Shown here: positions 32,441-44,194 of the stretch, one piece after another
Numbering within the stretch: the first letter of the stretch is position 1
How the letters are laid out: each line of letters opens with the position of its first letter
Assembly: GCA_963585895.1 (NCBI GenBank)
Contig: CAUZXS010004356.1
Coordinates: 45,001 to 109,000, forward strand
Source of the DNA: Sepioteuthis lessoniana
Lineage: Eukaryota > Mollusca > Cephalopoda > Myopsida > Loliginidae
Length of the DNA stretch: 64,000 nt
Direction of reading: 5' to 3'
Notes under the pieces: model-generated
Seen by the model: the letters and a program-made list of their open reading frames with translations, nothing else
Database searches by the model: none
Told to the model about the DNA's origin: nothing
Program-made: the position numbers and the translations under genes

Positions 32441-32668
32441 ACCACGTAGCGTAGTGGCAAACGTTCTGGACTGCAACATCGTAGTCAATGAGTTCGAACT
32501 CCAGTTGCGCTATTACGTTCACTTTCGGATTAATACTCTTAGGAAAGGCATGAACTCCCTTATCCTCCCAGTTATGGTTTAAATAGTACAGCTACTGTCT
32601 TTCTACAAGGATGGCTTTGGCATTAGATAACACACGAAGGTTGATATGCCATTAAACAATGAAACGAA
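32441..32668 (+). mobile_element. SINE A, full-length
   Basis: Head acgtagcgtagtggcaaacg, B box GTTCGAACTCC near 32493-32503, tail ggcattagataacacacgaagg then gatatgccattaaac. Confidence 0.88.
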
Positions 32669-33473
32669 ATTGACTCACGTTTGTTTAATACTTAGATTTT
32701 AGAAATACCTCGACGGACATTGGAAGGGATAAGAAAATGAATGAAAGACGCATGCAAGGGATGAGTGAATAGATGCGTTAGGACGACCGTGCCTAATAAT
32801 CTTAATTGCTAACATGCGGAGAATTTCCACGGGTCTAGATACGTAAAGATAATTTCTCATCTCACAAATTTTGGATTGAAAGAAAGGAAGAGCATGGCAT
32901 GAATGGGCCTTTGGAGGGCACTGAGAATGGACGACAGTAACGGAAGTTCAAGCACAGAGTACGGTATCAGAAAACGAAGATTTTTCAGGCTTTGAAGGAT
33001 GACAGCTGTGATTATGAATAAACATTTCAACCTTGTTTTTTCTTGATGGCAGATCATTTGTCGGAAGCTGCAGTTCAACGGTTTAACGGAAAGAGTTTCC
33101 AGATGGCATTTCTTGATTACTTGACTTCGTTTCTCTTCTTTTTTTGGCTTTTTTATGCACATAATATTGTTTTTATTTTTATCTTAAACTTCCTAATAGC
33201 GTTCATTAAGTGGCCACATTTTATGCTTTAAAAATGACACACTTCACACAACGTGACTTTAAAAGTGATTTAAATTATAGGCTTGATACACCATTACATA
33301 ACGAAGAAAACAAACAGCCTCTCGTAGGGGTGACAACGGTTTGTTTCTTCCCGCAATATGATCGTCAATATAAAAAAGAGACATATCCCGTATGGTCGTG
33401 GTGGCGCCATTCATATAGCATGTCTTGGGCAAGAATAGCCTAAAATAGCTCCTCTCTCTACAAGTCTGCAACT
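32669..33473. other. unannotated sequence
   Basis: A 101-residue open frame (32857-33162, minus) and two shorter ones (33043-33231, 33210-33443) have no recognisable motif; I do not call genes here. Confidence 0.4.
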
Positions 33474-33699
33474 AGTTTGAATTCAGATTTTTCCTTCTCC
33501 TAGGTCGGTTGCCATGCCAATGTTAAAGACTTCAATCTTTTATACTATTTACCCATAGCTGTTGAGAGAAGGGAAAGGATTCGTGCCTTTCATAAGGGTG
33601 TTAGCGCAAAGTGAAACGCAAACGTGTCCTCGTCCAGGATTTGAAATCGGCTCCCCGATTGCATTTCCTAAGACGATAACCGTTCTACTACACATGCCT
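33474..33699 (-). mobile_element. SINE B
   Basis: Minus-strand copy with body words gaattcagatttttccttct and ggttgccatgcc and head at the right (cctaagacgataaccgttct in plus orientation). The B box is diverged (GATTTCAAATCC). Confidence 0.8.
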
Positions 33700-34061
33700 C
33701 TCGGCGCAGTGTAAGAAACTTATCTTCATTCAAGACACCGCCCCTTCACACAGTACACATTCAATAGTCGGCAATTAACGAAAATAGGTTTCGGAAATTA
33801 TCAATTAATGCATTTGCAACCAATTTTCAACGTTCAGCTGAGAAACATTCGAAGGTACAATGTTGAGCCCACATATGGCCTTGGGCCAAACTAAACTAAA
33901 CTGAGCAACAGTTTCTAAGCTGTGGCGTAATGGTAAAAAAAAACTCCTTCAACAATTCATTATCAATTATCCGTTATTAATTAAACCCTCATTGCGCATC
34001 CTATTCATGTGGCTTTGTGTTGGGCCATATTAAACTTAACGGAAAATGCTGAGTCCACTTT

Positions 34062-34270
34062 TGCCCAGTCGGCTGGGACTGTAGAATACACCGACTGCAT
34101 CTCTGCAGAGGAGTAAGACTCTCCCAACGAGTGTCCTCATAAGACACTAAACAATTTGATGGTGGGGCCTCGGTAATGCTGGAGCTTTGGGGAGTGTGGA
34201 GTACCCCTTCATTACCATCGATCCCAGGCCAACTCTGGCCCAGAGTGGTAGCACCTGATAGAGTTTCGGC
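34062..34270 (+). mobile_element. family D head without body
   Basis: cagtcggctgggactgtaga through ggtagcacctgataga; then unrelated sequence. One of the cleanest heads. Confidence 0.82.
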
Positions 34271-34274
34271 TCGT

Positions 34275-34465
34275 GCCCTGCTGGACAATGCTGATCATAG
34301 AATCACTAAGTGCAATATGAATTATGCTAGCCTTTGCTAAGTCTTACGGCACGTATGCCAAGTGACCTTGCTGGTCATAGATTCACTAGATCTGAAGGCT
34401 GAGTGCAATGTGAATCTATACTTGTCATTTCTAGTCCACGAGGCACGTATGTCAGACGGTCCAGC
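34275..34465. repeat. imperfect tandem repeat, about 95-bp units
   Basis: Two units share ctgatcatagaatcacta/ctggtcatagattcacta, gtgcaatatgaat/gtgcaatgtgaat and ggcacgtatg. Confidence 0.65.
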
Positions 34466-34889
34466 CGAGGGTGGGTACCCTAGAAGCGAGCTCCTGTGTA
34501 ATATGGCTTCAAGTGATTTAATATGTTATTGCTAAAATGTTTAAACAATACAAATACCTGTCTACAACCGTTCGAGAGATATAATAAGTAAATCTATTAT
34601 TAAACAAATCAAGTAACTCAGATTATTATTTTTATGAACAATGCTTAAAGAAATAAACAAAATAAACATTTCCAAAGTAAGATTCTAGATGTGTTTTTTG
34701 TCTATAATATTCATATGTTCGCAAACAATTATATTGCATCAAGTACTCCTATCTAATACTAAAGACTATTTAGTTAAAACCTCACAATTGTGTATAAATG
34801 ATAGATTATACACAATTATATGGTTTTAACTATTTCTATTCATTGATAATGGAAGAAGACACCATCAAACAGAAATGAAAGGAAAAATA
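34466..34889. other. AT-rich sequence with D-like body remnants
   Basis: Near 34715-34770 there is a unit like the D body (gcaaacaatta, caagtactcctatctaatac). No gene seen. Confidence 0.45.
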
Positions 34890-35757
34890 AGAAAAGAGTA
34901 GCTCAGAACAAAAAATTGTCTAAACCAGACTCTGCAGCAGAAATTTCATCAAAGAAATAAACATCTAAGCAGTTGTGAATTGAATTACCACGAACAGAAA
35001 AGAATATGTGCATCTGAGCAGTTGTCCTTGTAAGATACTCGAAGCCATTCTTAAAATGGACAAGAGAAGAACTCAGATAAATGGACCAAAGGACAAGAAA
35101 ATTGATGACTATGCATTTGGCCTTACATTCGAGAAATGACATAGACAATCTATATGTGTCAAGGAAAGAAGGAGGAAGAAGACTCGTTAGCATTGATGAT
35201 TGCGTAGATGTTACAAGGACTCGAGGACTACATTGAAAAGAGCAAAGAAAGACTAATTACATCAGCCAGTAACAGCATTGACAACACAAGAACAGACAGA
35301 ATAACTACAAAATATAGGAACTAAAATCGGAAATAAAAACAACTAGACGGATATTTCAAGCGACAAACTGGCGAGACTACACTCGAGAAGACCTGCAAAT
35401 GGCTAAAAAAGGGAAACTTTAAGAGTGAAACTGAATTTCTTCAAATACCAGTACAAAACAACACCACGAAGTTCAATTATATTAAAGCGAAAATTGAATA
35501 GAACAGCAAATGTAGGTTATGTGGAGATAGAAAGAAACGGTTAATCACATAAAAAGCTAATTCAGCAAACGAAAATTAAAGGAGTGCAAGACTGGGTGGG
35601 AAAGGTGATCCACTCGGAATTGTGCAAAAGATTAAAATTTATCGATCGAACGAAATGATATATGCACAAACCTGAATCTTTCCTTGAAAATAAGGTGCAT
35701 AAAATTCTCTGGGATTTTGAGATACAAACGGATCACCGAATAGTGGCCAGAAGACCT
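34890..35757 (+). mobile_element. R2/R4-type LINE, degenerate internal fragment (family E copy 4)
   Basis: Plus-strand pieces follow family E order: KMDKRRTQ-like near 35050, the DDCVDA.QGLEDYIEKSKERLI region near 35190-35255, GNFKSETEF near 35425, a zinc-knuckle remnant CRLCGDRK near 35515-35540, then the DFEIQTDH region near 35720. It has many frameshifts and stops. It is cut at 35757 by a family D tail and lacks the 3' end. Confidence 0.75.
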
Positions 35758-36030
35758 TTATACATATTCATTAAATATATATGATTTGGTTTGTTTTGGT
35801 TTAATCGCATATCAACCATTGTAGGTTATTTAATACCAAATCCTTCTTTATACATATATATTAAATATATAAGATTTCGTTTAGTTAGGTTTTATCGCAT
35901 ATCAACTATTGTAGGTTATTTAATGCCTAATCCTTCTTTATACAAATATATCAAATATATATGATTTGGTTTGGTTTGGTTAGGTTTTATCGCATATCAA
36001 CCATTGTAGGTTATTCAATGCCAAATATTA
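35758..36030 (-). repeat. three tandem family D/A tails
   Basis: Three copies, about 88-93 bp apart, each contain atcgcatatcaacyattgtagg then ttatttaat.cc.aat (split here) and an AT-rich spacer. They sit at the 3' end of the D element that continues to 36416. Confidence 0.88.
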
Positions 36031-36416
36031 AATTTATGATTGATTTTTTTAAACAAGCCGGAGCTCATTTTTTTCACACAGTTAAATGGTTTCCCTTATT
36101 TCTATTTAATACGAACATACATTTAAACGTAAAAACGGTTCTATTTTAAACAATTTAGTTGAGCATAAGTACATAGTTTAAATGTCAAACAGTTTTATTT
36201 AACCCATTGATAGGACCCTTTCAGGTGCTACCATTCTGGCTCAGGGTAGACCTGGGAACTATGACAACGAAGGGGTACTCTGCATTCCCCCAAACTACTG
36301 CATTACCGGGGCCTCACCATTAGATTGTTTCGTATCATATCCAAACACTCGTTGTGGTAGTCTTAGCCCTCTGCAGAAATGCAGTCAGTGTATTCTGTAG
36401 CCCCAACCGACAGGGC
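36031..36416 (-). mobile_element. family D element, body and head
   Basis: Body units to about 36195, then a head in reverse at 36205-36416 (ggacccttt...ccagtcagtgtattctgtag...cgacagggc). Confidence 0.82.
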
Positions 36417-36712
36417 TATCAGTCATTTTTAAATATAAAAACAGGTCTATTTCAAACAATTCTGTTTAGCGTAAGTACACTATTTTGTTCTATTTGACCA
36501 ATAAATAGGACCCAATCAGATGCTACCACTCCGAGCCAAAATGGACCTTGGAGCAACGGCAATGAAGGTGTACTCCGCATTCCAACATTACTGGAGACTC
36601 ACCATCAGATTGTTTAGTGCCATATCCAGGACACTCGTTGGGGTAGTTTTACTCTTCTGCAGAGAGTCAGTCAGTGTATTTTACAGCCCTAGCCAACTGG
36701 GCCGAAAGAAAA
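36417..36712 (-). mobile_element. family D element, one body unit plus head
   Basis: Body unit 36420-36490 and reverse head 36500-36712 ending agccaactgggcc. It is in tandem with the preceding element, same orientation. Confidence 0.82.
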
Positions 36713-36749
36713 TGTGCTGCATGAGGGTGACGTTGATACCAAACTCTAG

Positions 36750-36915
36750 TTTGTGCGCTTGGTTATAGTTCCCAAAAGCTTGGAAAAAAATCTGGAGGAA
36801 TTAGATATCAGAGGAAGAATCAAGATCATCTAGACCATGGCATTGTTGAAATTGGCTAGAATACACAGAAGAGTCCTGGAAACCTATGGAAACTTTCAAT
36901 AATAATAATAATAAT
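36750..36915 (+). mobile_element. R2/R4-type LINE, 3'-terminal fragment (family E copy 5)
   Basis: Codes LEELDIRGRIK-like and RIHRRVLETYG-like residues from the end of the polyprotein and runs straight into (AAT)n at 36896-36915. Confidence 0.75.
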
Positions 36916-37160
36916 TTGTTTGCGCACAGTTATACCGTTTCAAACATTCCTGTCCAAGACTATTAATTTTCAAACAGGACTATTTGATGAATCATAACAG
37001 TTACTGCAATTCTGAAACAGGGTGGACCTAGGAGTTATAGCAATGAAGAAGTACTTGATACTTCCCAGAGCTTGAAAACTGAAACCTTCAGCAACAAATA
37101 TCATTTTGTGTCATACCCAGGACATCATGATTACAGTTTTAATGCAGCAGAATTTAGCCA
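36916..37160 (-). mobile_element. family D element, badly decayed
   Basis: A body unit with the typical words then a reverse head in which only ggtggacctaggagttatag, caatgaagaagtact and catacccaggacat are clear. Confidence 0.55.
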
Positions 37161-37879
37161 TAAGTAACACTTAATAATATCTGTTTTGAATTTATAATAA
37201 TATACTTGAAATAACAAAATCCTAGTATCTTTGGTTTAGAAGAAAAATAACAGTTTATAAAAAAAGTTGTTAGGGTGTACATATTTATGTGCGATACTGT
37301 ATGTTTGTAGTAAAAGTAATTAACAATGTAAAACACAAGTTTTCTCTAAATCTTAGAAGGAAGTATAGAAAATATGCGTCGAAGATAGCTCGACAGATTC
37401 TTCTGCCATATATTCCGCCAAAAAACCTATAAAATTATTGTCAATCCGACCAATTCATCCGGTGTTGAAATTTCTCATCATCCATCGACAGACCTGCTTC
37501 CGGTTGCAAAATCCTTTTCGCCTAAGTGTCGCCATGTGTTTCCGGTGCATCTAGTCACGTGATATATTCTGATTGGGAATATCAAGTGTTTACAAATTAA
37601 ATTCAAAGATGATTTTCGTATTTTTTCCTTTCTTTCTGACTGCGTTTCTCTATTTGGAATACGATATTTAACTGACCTGAGCACGACCTGAAAGGGACTG
37701 ATGGATCGATCGATTTCAACGGCATGTCAACTCGTACTGGGCTATTTCATAGCTAGAAATTAGGGAATTGCGTAGATTGTATGCTTAGATTTACATTTTT
37801 CTGTAGTTGCTTCTTTAGAGGTTTTGTGCACACAGTTATATGATATCTGGTATTTTTGTCTGGCACAAATGATTTACAA
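37161..37879. other. unannotated AT-rich sequence
   Basis: No gene or repeat family recognised; short open frames lack motifs. Confidence 0.45.
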
Positions 37880-38368
37880 AAAAGATTTATTTGAGTAATA
37901 AGTACTGCCATTCCAACTCAGTATGGACCTGGGAGTAATGGTAATGAAGGGGAACTCCGTAACTGGTGCCTTACCAGGAGATGCACCCAGGATACCTAAA
38001 GTGATTTTGGGGTGATCCTATTTACCAACCCCTCCGCTCGGGCAGGATATGACACAAGGTCAATTTTTAAGCGGAGTTTAACAGGTTTGAATTCAGAGTT
38101 TTCCTTCTCCAAGGCTGAAGAACCTAGTCTGTCCTACTATTTACCCATAGCTGGAGGGAGAATAATTGGATTCATACCTTTCCCAAGGGTATTAGTGCTA
38201 TGTGAAATGCAATCAGTCAGGTCCAGGATTTGAACTCGTGTCGCCGTGTCCATATCCTGCGACGATAACCATTACGCCACGGGCACCTCCGATTTGATTT
38301 TGGGGTGATGGAGGGTACTCTTCCGCAAAAGATATAGTCAGCGTATTCTAAGACCCACCGACTAAAAA
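37880..38368 (-). mobile_element. family D element interrupted by SINE B
   Basis: Body piece and reverse head begin at 37900 and continue at 38310-38368 after the SINE. The head end (agtcagcgtattctaagacc) is diverged. Confidence 0.7.
38017..38294 (-). mobile_element. SINE B, full-length, inserted in family D
   Basis: Minus-strand copy, very like 22467-22754. It is flanked by tgattttggggtgat at 38002-38016 and 38295-38309, a perfect 15-bp target-site duplication made of D sequence. Confidence 0.93.
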
Positions 38369-38659
38369 TGGAGAAAGAATATTTTAAATTTGTATGCCTA
38401 GAAAATTGGTATTTAAAAATACCTATCCCCTTTTTTTTAATTTTTATTCTTAAATGTGGATTTGAACACCTAACAACGTCGCTGAAAGATCAAACTACCA
38501 AACAAGCCGAAACTTCTTTAATATTGCACACTCTCTATAAAAAAATTACTTCAATTATTTTTATGTAATTTCATTCTAATTTATTTATTTATTCACTAAT
38601 ATATTTATTTTGTTTTTTATATTTTTGTTTTGTTTTTGTTGGGTTTTATAAATAACACA

Positions 38660-38985
38660 TTATCCTGTCGGTGAGTCTTAGAATACGCCGACTGCACCCT
38701 CTGCAGATGAGGTAAGACCTTCCCAAAAATGGGTATTCAAGGTATGTCATTAAACTGTATCTGGTAATGAGGCTCCAGTTCTGGAACTCAAGAGAAAGGG
38801 GAGTGGTCTTTACTTCCTGGTTCACCCCAACCCAAAATGATAGTACCTGTTAAGGTCTCATTTATGGTTCAAAGAGATCAGTTTTAAAATTACGAGTATT
38901 GGAAAGGAATACTTGAAACCATATAAATGTGCAATCTTTTTATATAAGACAGGAATTATTGATACCATATAATTATGCAAACAAA
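38660..38985 (+). mobile_element. family D element, diverged head and body
   Basis: Head starts cctgtcggtgagtcttagaa and ends ggtctcatttatggttcaa; two partial body units follow (aggaatacttgaaaccata). Confidence 0.7.
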
Positions 38986-39022
38986 ATATTATTATTATTA
39001 TTATTAATGATAATAATAATAA
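38986..39022. repeat. (TTA)n/(TAA)n microsatellite
   Basis: An ATT run then an ATA run, adjacent to the R2/R4-like fragment at 39040. Confidence 0.9.
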
Positions 39023-39039
39023 TGCAACTACTACTACCT

Positions 39040-39305
39040 CTAACGAGTTTTTTCCCGCCAGTATAAGCTGATGGTCTTTTACGAAAGTCTGATTGACAGC
39101 AAGTCTCCAGGACTCTTCTTAGTATTCTGGTCAATCTTAATAATGCTGTAGTTTGGATGGTCTCGGCTCGTCCTCCGATTTCCAACAATTCCAGTCACCT
39201 TACCAAGCTTCTGGGGTCCACTCGGAGCACACCAATTATAATTGGTATTACCGTCATTTCTTTGTTCCATATGTTTTTTAGTTCTCTGGATTTCTATATA
39301 ATTCT
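39040..39305 (-). mobile_element. R2/R4-type LINE, 3'-terminal fragment (family E copy 6)
   Basis: Minus-strand piece with the polyprotein end (RILRRVLET-like near 39105-39130, GNRRTSRD-like variant near 39180) and the terminal hairpin region near 39050-39075. It is flanked by (TTA)n at 38986-39022 and (AAT)n(TTA)n at 39342-39385. Confidence 0.78.
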
Positions 39306-39341
39306 GCATACAAATGGTGGTGGTCGTAGTGGTTGTTGTAA

Positions 39342-39385
39342 CAATAATAATAATAATAATTATTATTATTATTATTATTATTATG
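39342..39385. repeat. (AAT)n(ATT)n microsatellite
   Basis: Six AAT units then eight ATT units: a short inverted simple repeat. Confidence 0.95.
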
Positions 39386-40519
39386 ATGAATAAAAAAGAA
39401 TAGCTAGTTGAAAACATATGATAGTATATAGATTATTTGTATTAAATAGGAATACTTGAAACCATAAAACTAGTTGCAAATCATTTTTATCAAATTTTGG
39501 GATTGTTAGGCTTGTTTTTGTGGAAGGCCAAAATGTGGTCTTTGACCTTAATAATAGATTATGGATATGAAAGAAACATAAATCTATCCATCCCACTTTT
39601 TATTGCATAAATAAAGACATAAGCATTATACCAAAATTAATTTTAGTAAAGCTGATAAATTTCGTCGAGAGATTTTTGCTTATAAGCCAGCTAGCGGCCA
39701 TTGTTTATTGTTATGACTATGGCTTTATTATAGGATCCGTCTATTTCGTCACAGGGCAAGCTAGAGAGGAAGATCGCCAGTTGCTCATGCTGCAGATCTC
39801 CCTTCTTTGTGCAAGGGTTGTCAGAACAAAGTTAAACACACAAGGGATTGATATGGCATTAGACAAATAAAGCAAACTAATTACTATTTAAACCATTTGA
39901 TGTCATTTTTTTTTAAATTTATAGCAAACATTGAGAAATAGAAAAGATTTTTAGCATTTGTTTGTTAGTCTTGCCGGGTTTGTGATTCAAATCTTGACCC
40001 CTTGTCCAGTATAGATAGGTACTTCAACCAGTACATTATATTCAGAAAATTAATGATTAACGTGTGTCAACCGATGTGAAATTGAACAATTAAATGAGGA
40101 AGGAGGTGGAGTGGCGGAAAGGAGATTGCATTGAAACTAGATGGAAATCAGGGTTCAATCTCAAGAAGGATTTAACTGGGAAGAGCTGAGACGAGGAAAA
40201 GAGGGCTCTGACAGAGAATGAGTTATACAATTGTAATTCTATTTAAATATATTCGGCACGAGGCGGACATGTTTTATCGACAATCTGAGAAATAAATTTT
40301 AATAGACAGTGACATTTTCGACATTTTTGAAATTAAGACCGGATTCTTTTTTTTTTTTTTGACCCTCTTAAAAATAAAAATAAAATTACTCTGTTCACTG
40401 TCTGTTTGCTTAGATTGATATGAAAAAATTTCAAAGTGGAATTAGTAGTTATCAAGTTAATCTCTTCATATTTTGGCTGCACCTATTGCAAACAAATTAT
40501 AACTTTTATGCAATAATAT
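39386..40519. other. unannotated sequence
   Basis: One D-like body unit at 39425-39485. The rest holds nothing I recognise; an open frame at 39676-39870 has no known domain. Confidence 0.45.
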
Positions 40520-40800
40520 GCTGACTATATCCATTTTAGAAGAGTAATAAGCTCCCCACTCCACAAATAAGGGATATCCTGAGTAGGTCACTAAACTGTA
40601 TCCCCAGTTTTAAAGGTCTGGGGAATGTGGAATACCCCTTCATTGCCATTACTCACAGGTCCGTATTTCCCAAAGCTCTAGCATTACAGGAGCCTCACTA
40701 GATTGTTTAATGTCATATTAGGACACTCGTTGGCGGAGGGGGTCTTACACCTCGGCAAAGATGATTCGGTGTATTCTACAGCCCCAGCCGACTAGGTGAT
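40520..40800. mobile_element. two family D heads in inverted orientation
   Basis: A plus-strand head fragment (40520-40663, ending cattactcacaggtccg) meets a minus-strand fragment (40664-40800, from tttcccaaagctctagcatt to cagccgactaggtg). The junction is abrupt. Confidence 0.75.
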
Positions 40801-41221
40801 CTTGACATAAATTAACCCCAAGCAGGTTGACATGCCATTAAATCAATCAATCAGTCAGTCAACTACGTCCATTTTCTTCGACGAGAATCGATACACAGAG
40901 CGACCCCACTTTACACCAGCCATTCGAAGCAGCTTAGAGTCTTGTGCCAGTTTAAGAAAAGTTTGATAAAAAAGTAACTGTAGAATATTCCGGTGACGTG
41001 TTAGAAATAGAGTTTTCTCTTAGTTTAAACATCAAAACAAAAACCTATAATTTTCTTGAGTCTTTAAATAGGATTTTTTGGGTTTTGTTTTGTTTTTTTG
41101 TTTTGTTTTTTTTGTTCTCTTTTTGCGGGGGCAACTGAATTTTAGTCCCCAGAATAATCGAAAGAAGACAAGATTTGTTATTAGATATTATGCGGCAAGA
41201 GCTGAAGAAATGATGCAACAA

Positions 41222-41300
41222 AATGTGGCGTGGAGGCTAAAGTGCTAGACTGGTATATCGTTGGTAAGTGAGTTCAAACTCCAGTCGCACTGTTGTGACG
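41222..41300 (+). mobile_element. SINE A, tRNA-like head only
   Basis: tgtggcgtggaggctaaagt with a B-box variant GTTCAAACTCC near 41275-41285. The body is missing here; a matching 3' part lies at 41806-41930. Confidence 0.75.
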
Positions 41301-41805
41301 TAATTGAACGGCTCATAGAAAATTGAAATTGGAAAAAAAATGGGAAAAAGCTGATTGGATTCAACTGGCCGTTTGTAGACTGAGTCAGGTTAAAGAACTC
41401 GTTGTAGGTCAGCAAGTCACAGGTGAATGACTACGGTAAATAAAAATGACTGGAAAAAGAAACGAGGGTTCCAAATCTACGCAGATGTGTATCCATTGGA
41501 AACGGATATGTTCGTCCGTCGACACAAGTGGAAGTAAGGGGACGAGTTGGGTTTGAACGAAAGAATTCAAGCGGCCGGCGAGGAGAGAAGTCGAGCCTAA
41601 GTTTTGTCCAAAGAGAAGCCGTGCCTTTTTTAATGAAAAACGTTAACTGATCTTTCTCTCTCTTATCGGACAACTCACGGTCGCGAACCAGCTATAAACC
41701 CGAAAGAAAAATACTAAAGTGTTCGTGCTGTTTTTCTATATCAACCTTGGCACCCTCTGATATATGCCTGAGCGATCACATGGCATACCTGTCCCTGCTA
41801 ACTAC
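41301..41805. other. sequence between two SINE A halves, unidentified
   Basis: About 500 bp with higher GC than the surroundings, including an 80-residue minus-strand open frame (41431-41673) of no recognised family. It could be an insertion into SINE A or an independent stretch between two fragments. Confidence 0.4.
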
Positions 41806-41930
41806 TTAACTTCCTTATTCTTCTGGTTATGGGTTAAATAGTACCGCAGCTGTTCTTCTACTAGAATGTCTTTGGCATTAAACAACCGACGTAGGTTTAT
41901 ATGCCATCAAACGAAGAAACCAAACCAAGA
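41806..41930 (+). mobile_element. SINE A, 3' part
   Basis: ttattcttctggttatgggt, then ggcattaaacaaccgacgtag and tatatgccatcaaac tail. Confidence 0.75.
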
Positions 41931-42489
41931 ACAAGACAAAATAACTTTCTTTAAAAAAAAAGTCGTTTAATCAACATAAAAATATCATATGATATTTAAA
42001 TAATCAAAGATAATTGATATATATTTCAAAAATGTTTTAAATGACATTTCTTTCTCAAGATAACGAGCCTCTCAAATGCCCTTGCACCCGACATCATATC
42101 CTGGCCTCCTAGCTGAAAATCTAAAATGCTGTAATCAGTTATTTAACAATTTTAAAGGCTGCCAAAAATCATGAGAATATTTTTGAGACATTTCAAAATA
42201 TGAATAATATTCTCGTTAAATAGAAATAGAGATTCGTAAGATAGAATTCTGGGGAGGTGCTTTGATTGTAAGGTTTAAAATGACGACTTCTATATTTGAA
42301 TCATTAAAGTTTAAATGATCTAAGTATATTTCAAAATGTTTTAGATAATATTTTTTATTAGAATTAACGAATCACTCAATCACAAAAATTATTCTTAATC
42401 TATTGAACTCTGAACTCATCGACCCGTGAATCCTCCCAGGGTTTCTAGCAGAAAAACTGCGGAAAATATGAAACGTTATCCTTAATGTT
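41931..42489. other. unannotated AT-rich sequence
   Basis: No gene or repeat family recognised. Confidence 0.5.
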
Positions 42490-43143
42490 GATTGGTTAGT
42501 TGGATTTTATAGCATATCAACCCTTATAGGTTATCTAATGCCAAATCCTGTTATATATATGAATATTTGTGGGTAACATTTTAAAAACGAACCAGAGCTC
42601 ATTGCACATAATTAATTGGTTTCAAGCATTGCTATCAGACACTGATAATTCTATTGACCATTTGTTTGCACGGTTGAGTGTTCGCCAATGGTCCGGGAGA
42701 CCTGGGTTCAATCCCAAGTTGCATCTTACCAAAGACTTTAAAAATGGTACTTGATATCTCCTTGCTTAACATTCGGCAATATAAGGCGTGTATCAAGGGT
42801 AAAGTGGACCAATCCAGGGAAAGGAATTGCGCCCTCCCCTACACCTCAGTGTAGTAGCTGTTGAAAAGGGGGCCTTCCGGTCGCCCTCGACTACGACTAC
42901 AACATGATTAAACAGTTCTATTTGACCTAGAGATAGTACCCTGGAAGGTATTACCACTCCGGGTCAGTGTAAACGTGGAAGTAATTGCCATGAAGGGGTA
43001 CTCAACATTACCCAACGCTCCAGAACTCGAGCCTCACCACCAAATGCAGTTTAGTGTCATAACCAGGACACTCGTTGAGGAGGAAGGGTTTACCTCTCTG
43101 CAGAGACACAGTCGGTGCATTCTACAGCCCCGGCTGACAGGGC
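42490..43143 (-). mobile_element. family D element, complete, interrupted by SINE C
   Basis: Tail 42490-42550 (ttatagcatatcaacccttataggtt), body to 42664, SINE C, then reverse head 42920-43143 ending ccccggctgacagggc. Confidence 0.82.
42672..42903 (+). mobile_element. SINE C nested in family D
   Basis: Head gcacggttgagtgttcgcca, B box GGTTCAATCCC near 42706-42716, body to ctcgactacgac. No clean target-site duplication visible. Confidence 0.85.
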
Positions 43144-43239
43144 TAATCTGTAACTTAATAGCCAGTAAAGTTTTTAAAAAACAGATTATATTTTACGGGG
43201 TATAGCGATGTAGAAATAGGGATTTCTCGGTCGGAATTC

Positions 43240-43435
43240 AGCTGCGCGAGTATATGTATTTTAGAATAGAGGTACTTTTGTAAACGAGGCTTAGAATATG
43301 CTGACAGTATTCCCTGCTAAGGAGTAAGATCTCTCCCACTCTACCCAAAAATTAGGTGTCTTGGGTATGACTATAAACTGCATCTAGCGGCGATGCTCCC
43401 GTTCTGGAGATTTGTGGAAGTGGGAAGTAATCATA
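43240..43435 (+). mobile_element. family D head, diverged
   Basis: aggcttagaatatgctgacagt through ctcccgttctggagatttgt; truncated by the R2/R4-like fragment that follows. Confidence 0.65.
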
Positions 43436-43715
43436 GAAAGCGAAAAAGAGAAACAATTACTTAGACTTTGCCAGAGAACTAGGAAAGCTATGGAACATGA
43501 TAACAATTGTAATTAGCACATTTGGAATAGTCCCCATAGGCTTGGAAGCGAAGAACGAATCGAGACCATCTAAGCTACGGCATTTTTGAGATCGACCAGA
43601 ATACTGAAAAGAGTCCTGGAGACCTGAGGAATCTTGCTGGCACTCAGACTCCAGTGAATAATCACTAGTTGATACTGGTGTGAAAAACTCGCCAGAAGTG
43701 AAGAAGTAATAATAA
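43436..43715 (+). mobile_element. R2/R4-type LINE, 3'-terminal fragment (family E copy 7)
   Basis: Plus-strand: polyprotein end with STRILKRVLET near 43588-43620 and the LLALRLQ stop region near 43635-43655, then the terminal hairpin (CACTAG, TTGATA, CTGGTG near 43662-43680) and a (TAA)n tail at 43707-43724. Confidence 0.82.
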
Positions 43716-44029
43716 TAATAATAATTAGTTGTAGCAGTTGTTGTTCTAGTTCTTTCCCGATAAGGAGTCATGTTGAAGATGTGCGCAAATATATATTTGT
43801 GATTATTTACAGGATATCTTCGTTTGCAAGTGTCTTTTGTACCAATTACATCGTGCTATAAATCACTTCACCCGACGACAGACAAACTGCATTTGGAAAC
43901 GTCAAGGCGGATGCGAGAGCATTTGGGTCAGAAATGCACCAACAGTACCCCCCACACACACACTTACGAGCACTTGACGTACGAATACTTGTTTTTAAGA
44001 ACAAAACTTTACTGAAAGACATTTTGAGT

Positions 44030-44165
44030 CTCCACAACGCAGTTAAGAATACGCTGAGTGTTTCCCCTGAGGTGGGGTAAGAACCCCCCCACCCTCTAAA
44101 AGAAGGTCCTGGGTATCTGGAGTACCTCTTTTTCGCCATCACTCCCAGCTGCACTCAGTGTAATG
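44030..44165 (+). mobile_element. family D head fragment
   Basis: gcagttaagaatacgctgagtg through ttcgccatcactcccag; no body. Confidence 0.6.
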
Positions 44166-44194
44166 TTTATGTATCAGCTCAGGTGGCACTGTAA

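Noticed and set aside
32857..33162. 101-residue minus-strand open frame
   Set aside because: No motif or homology that I recognise; it has overlapping frames of similar length on the other strand.
41431..41673. Possible host exon of 80 residues (minus strand)
   Set aside because: Somewhat higher GC than its neighbours but no known domain, no supporting splice context, and it lies between two SINE halves.
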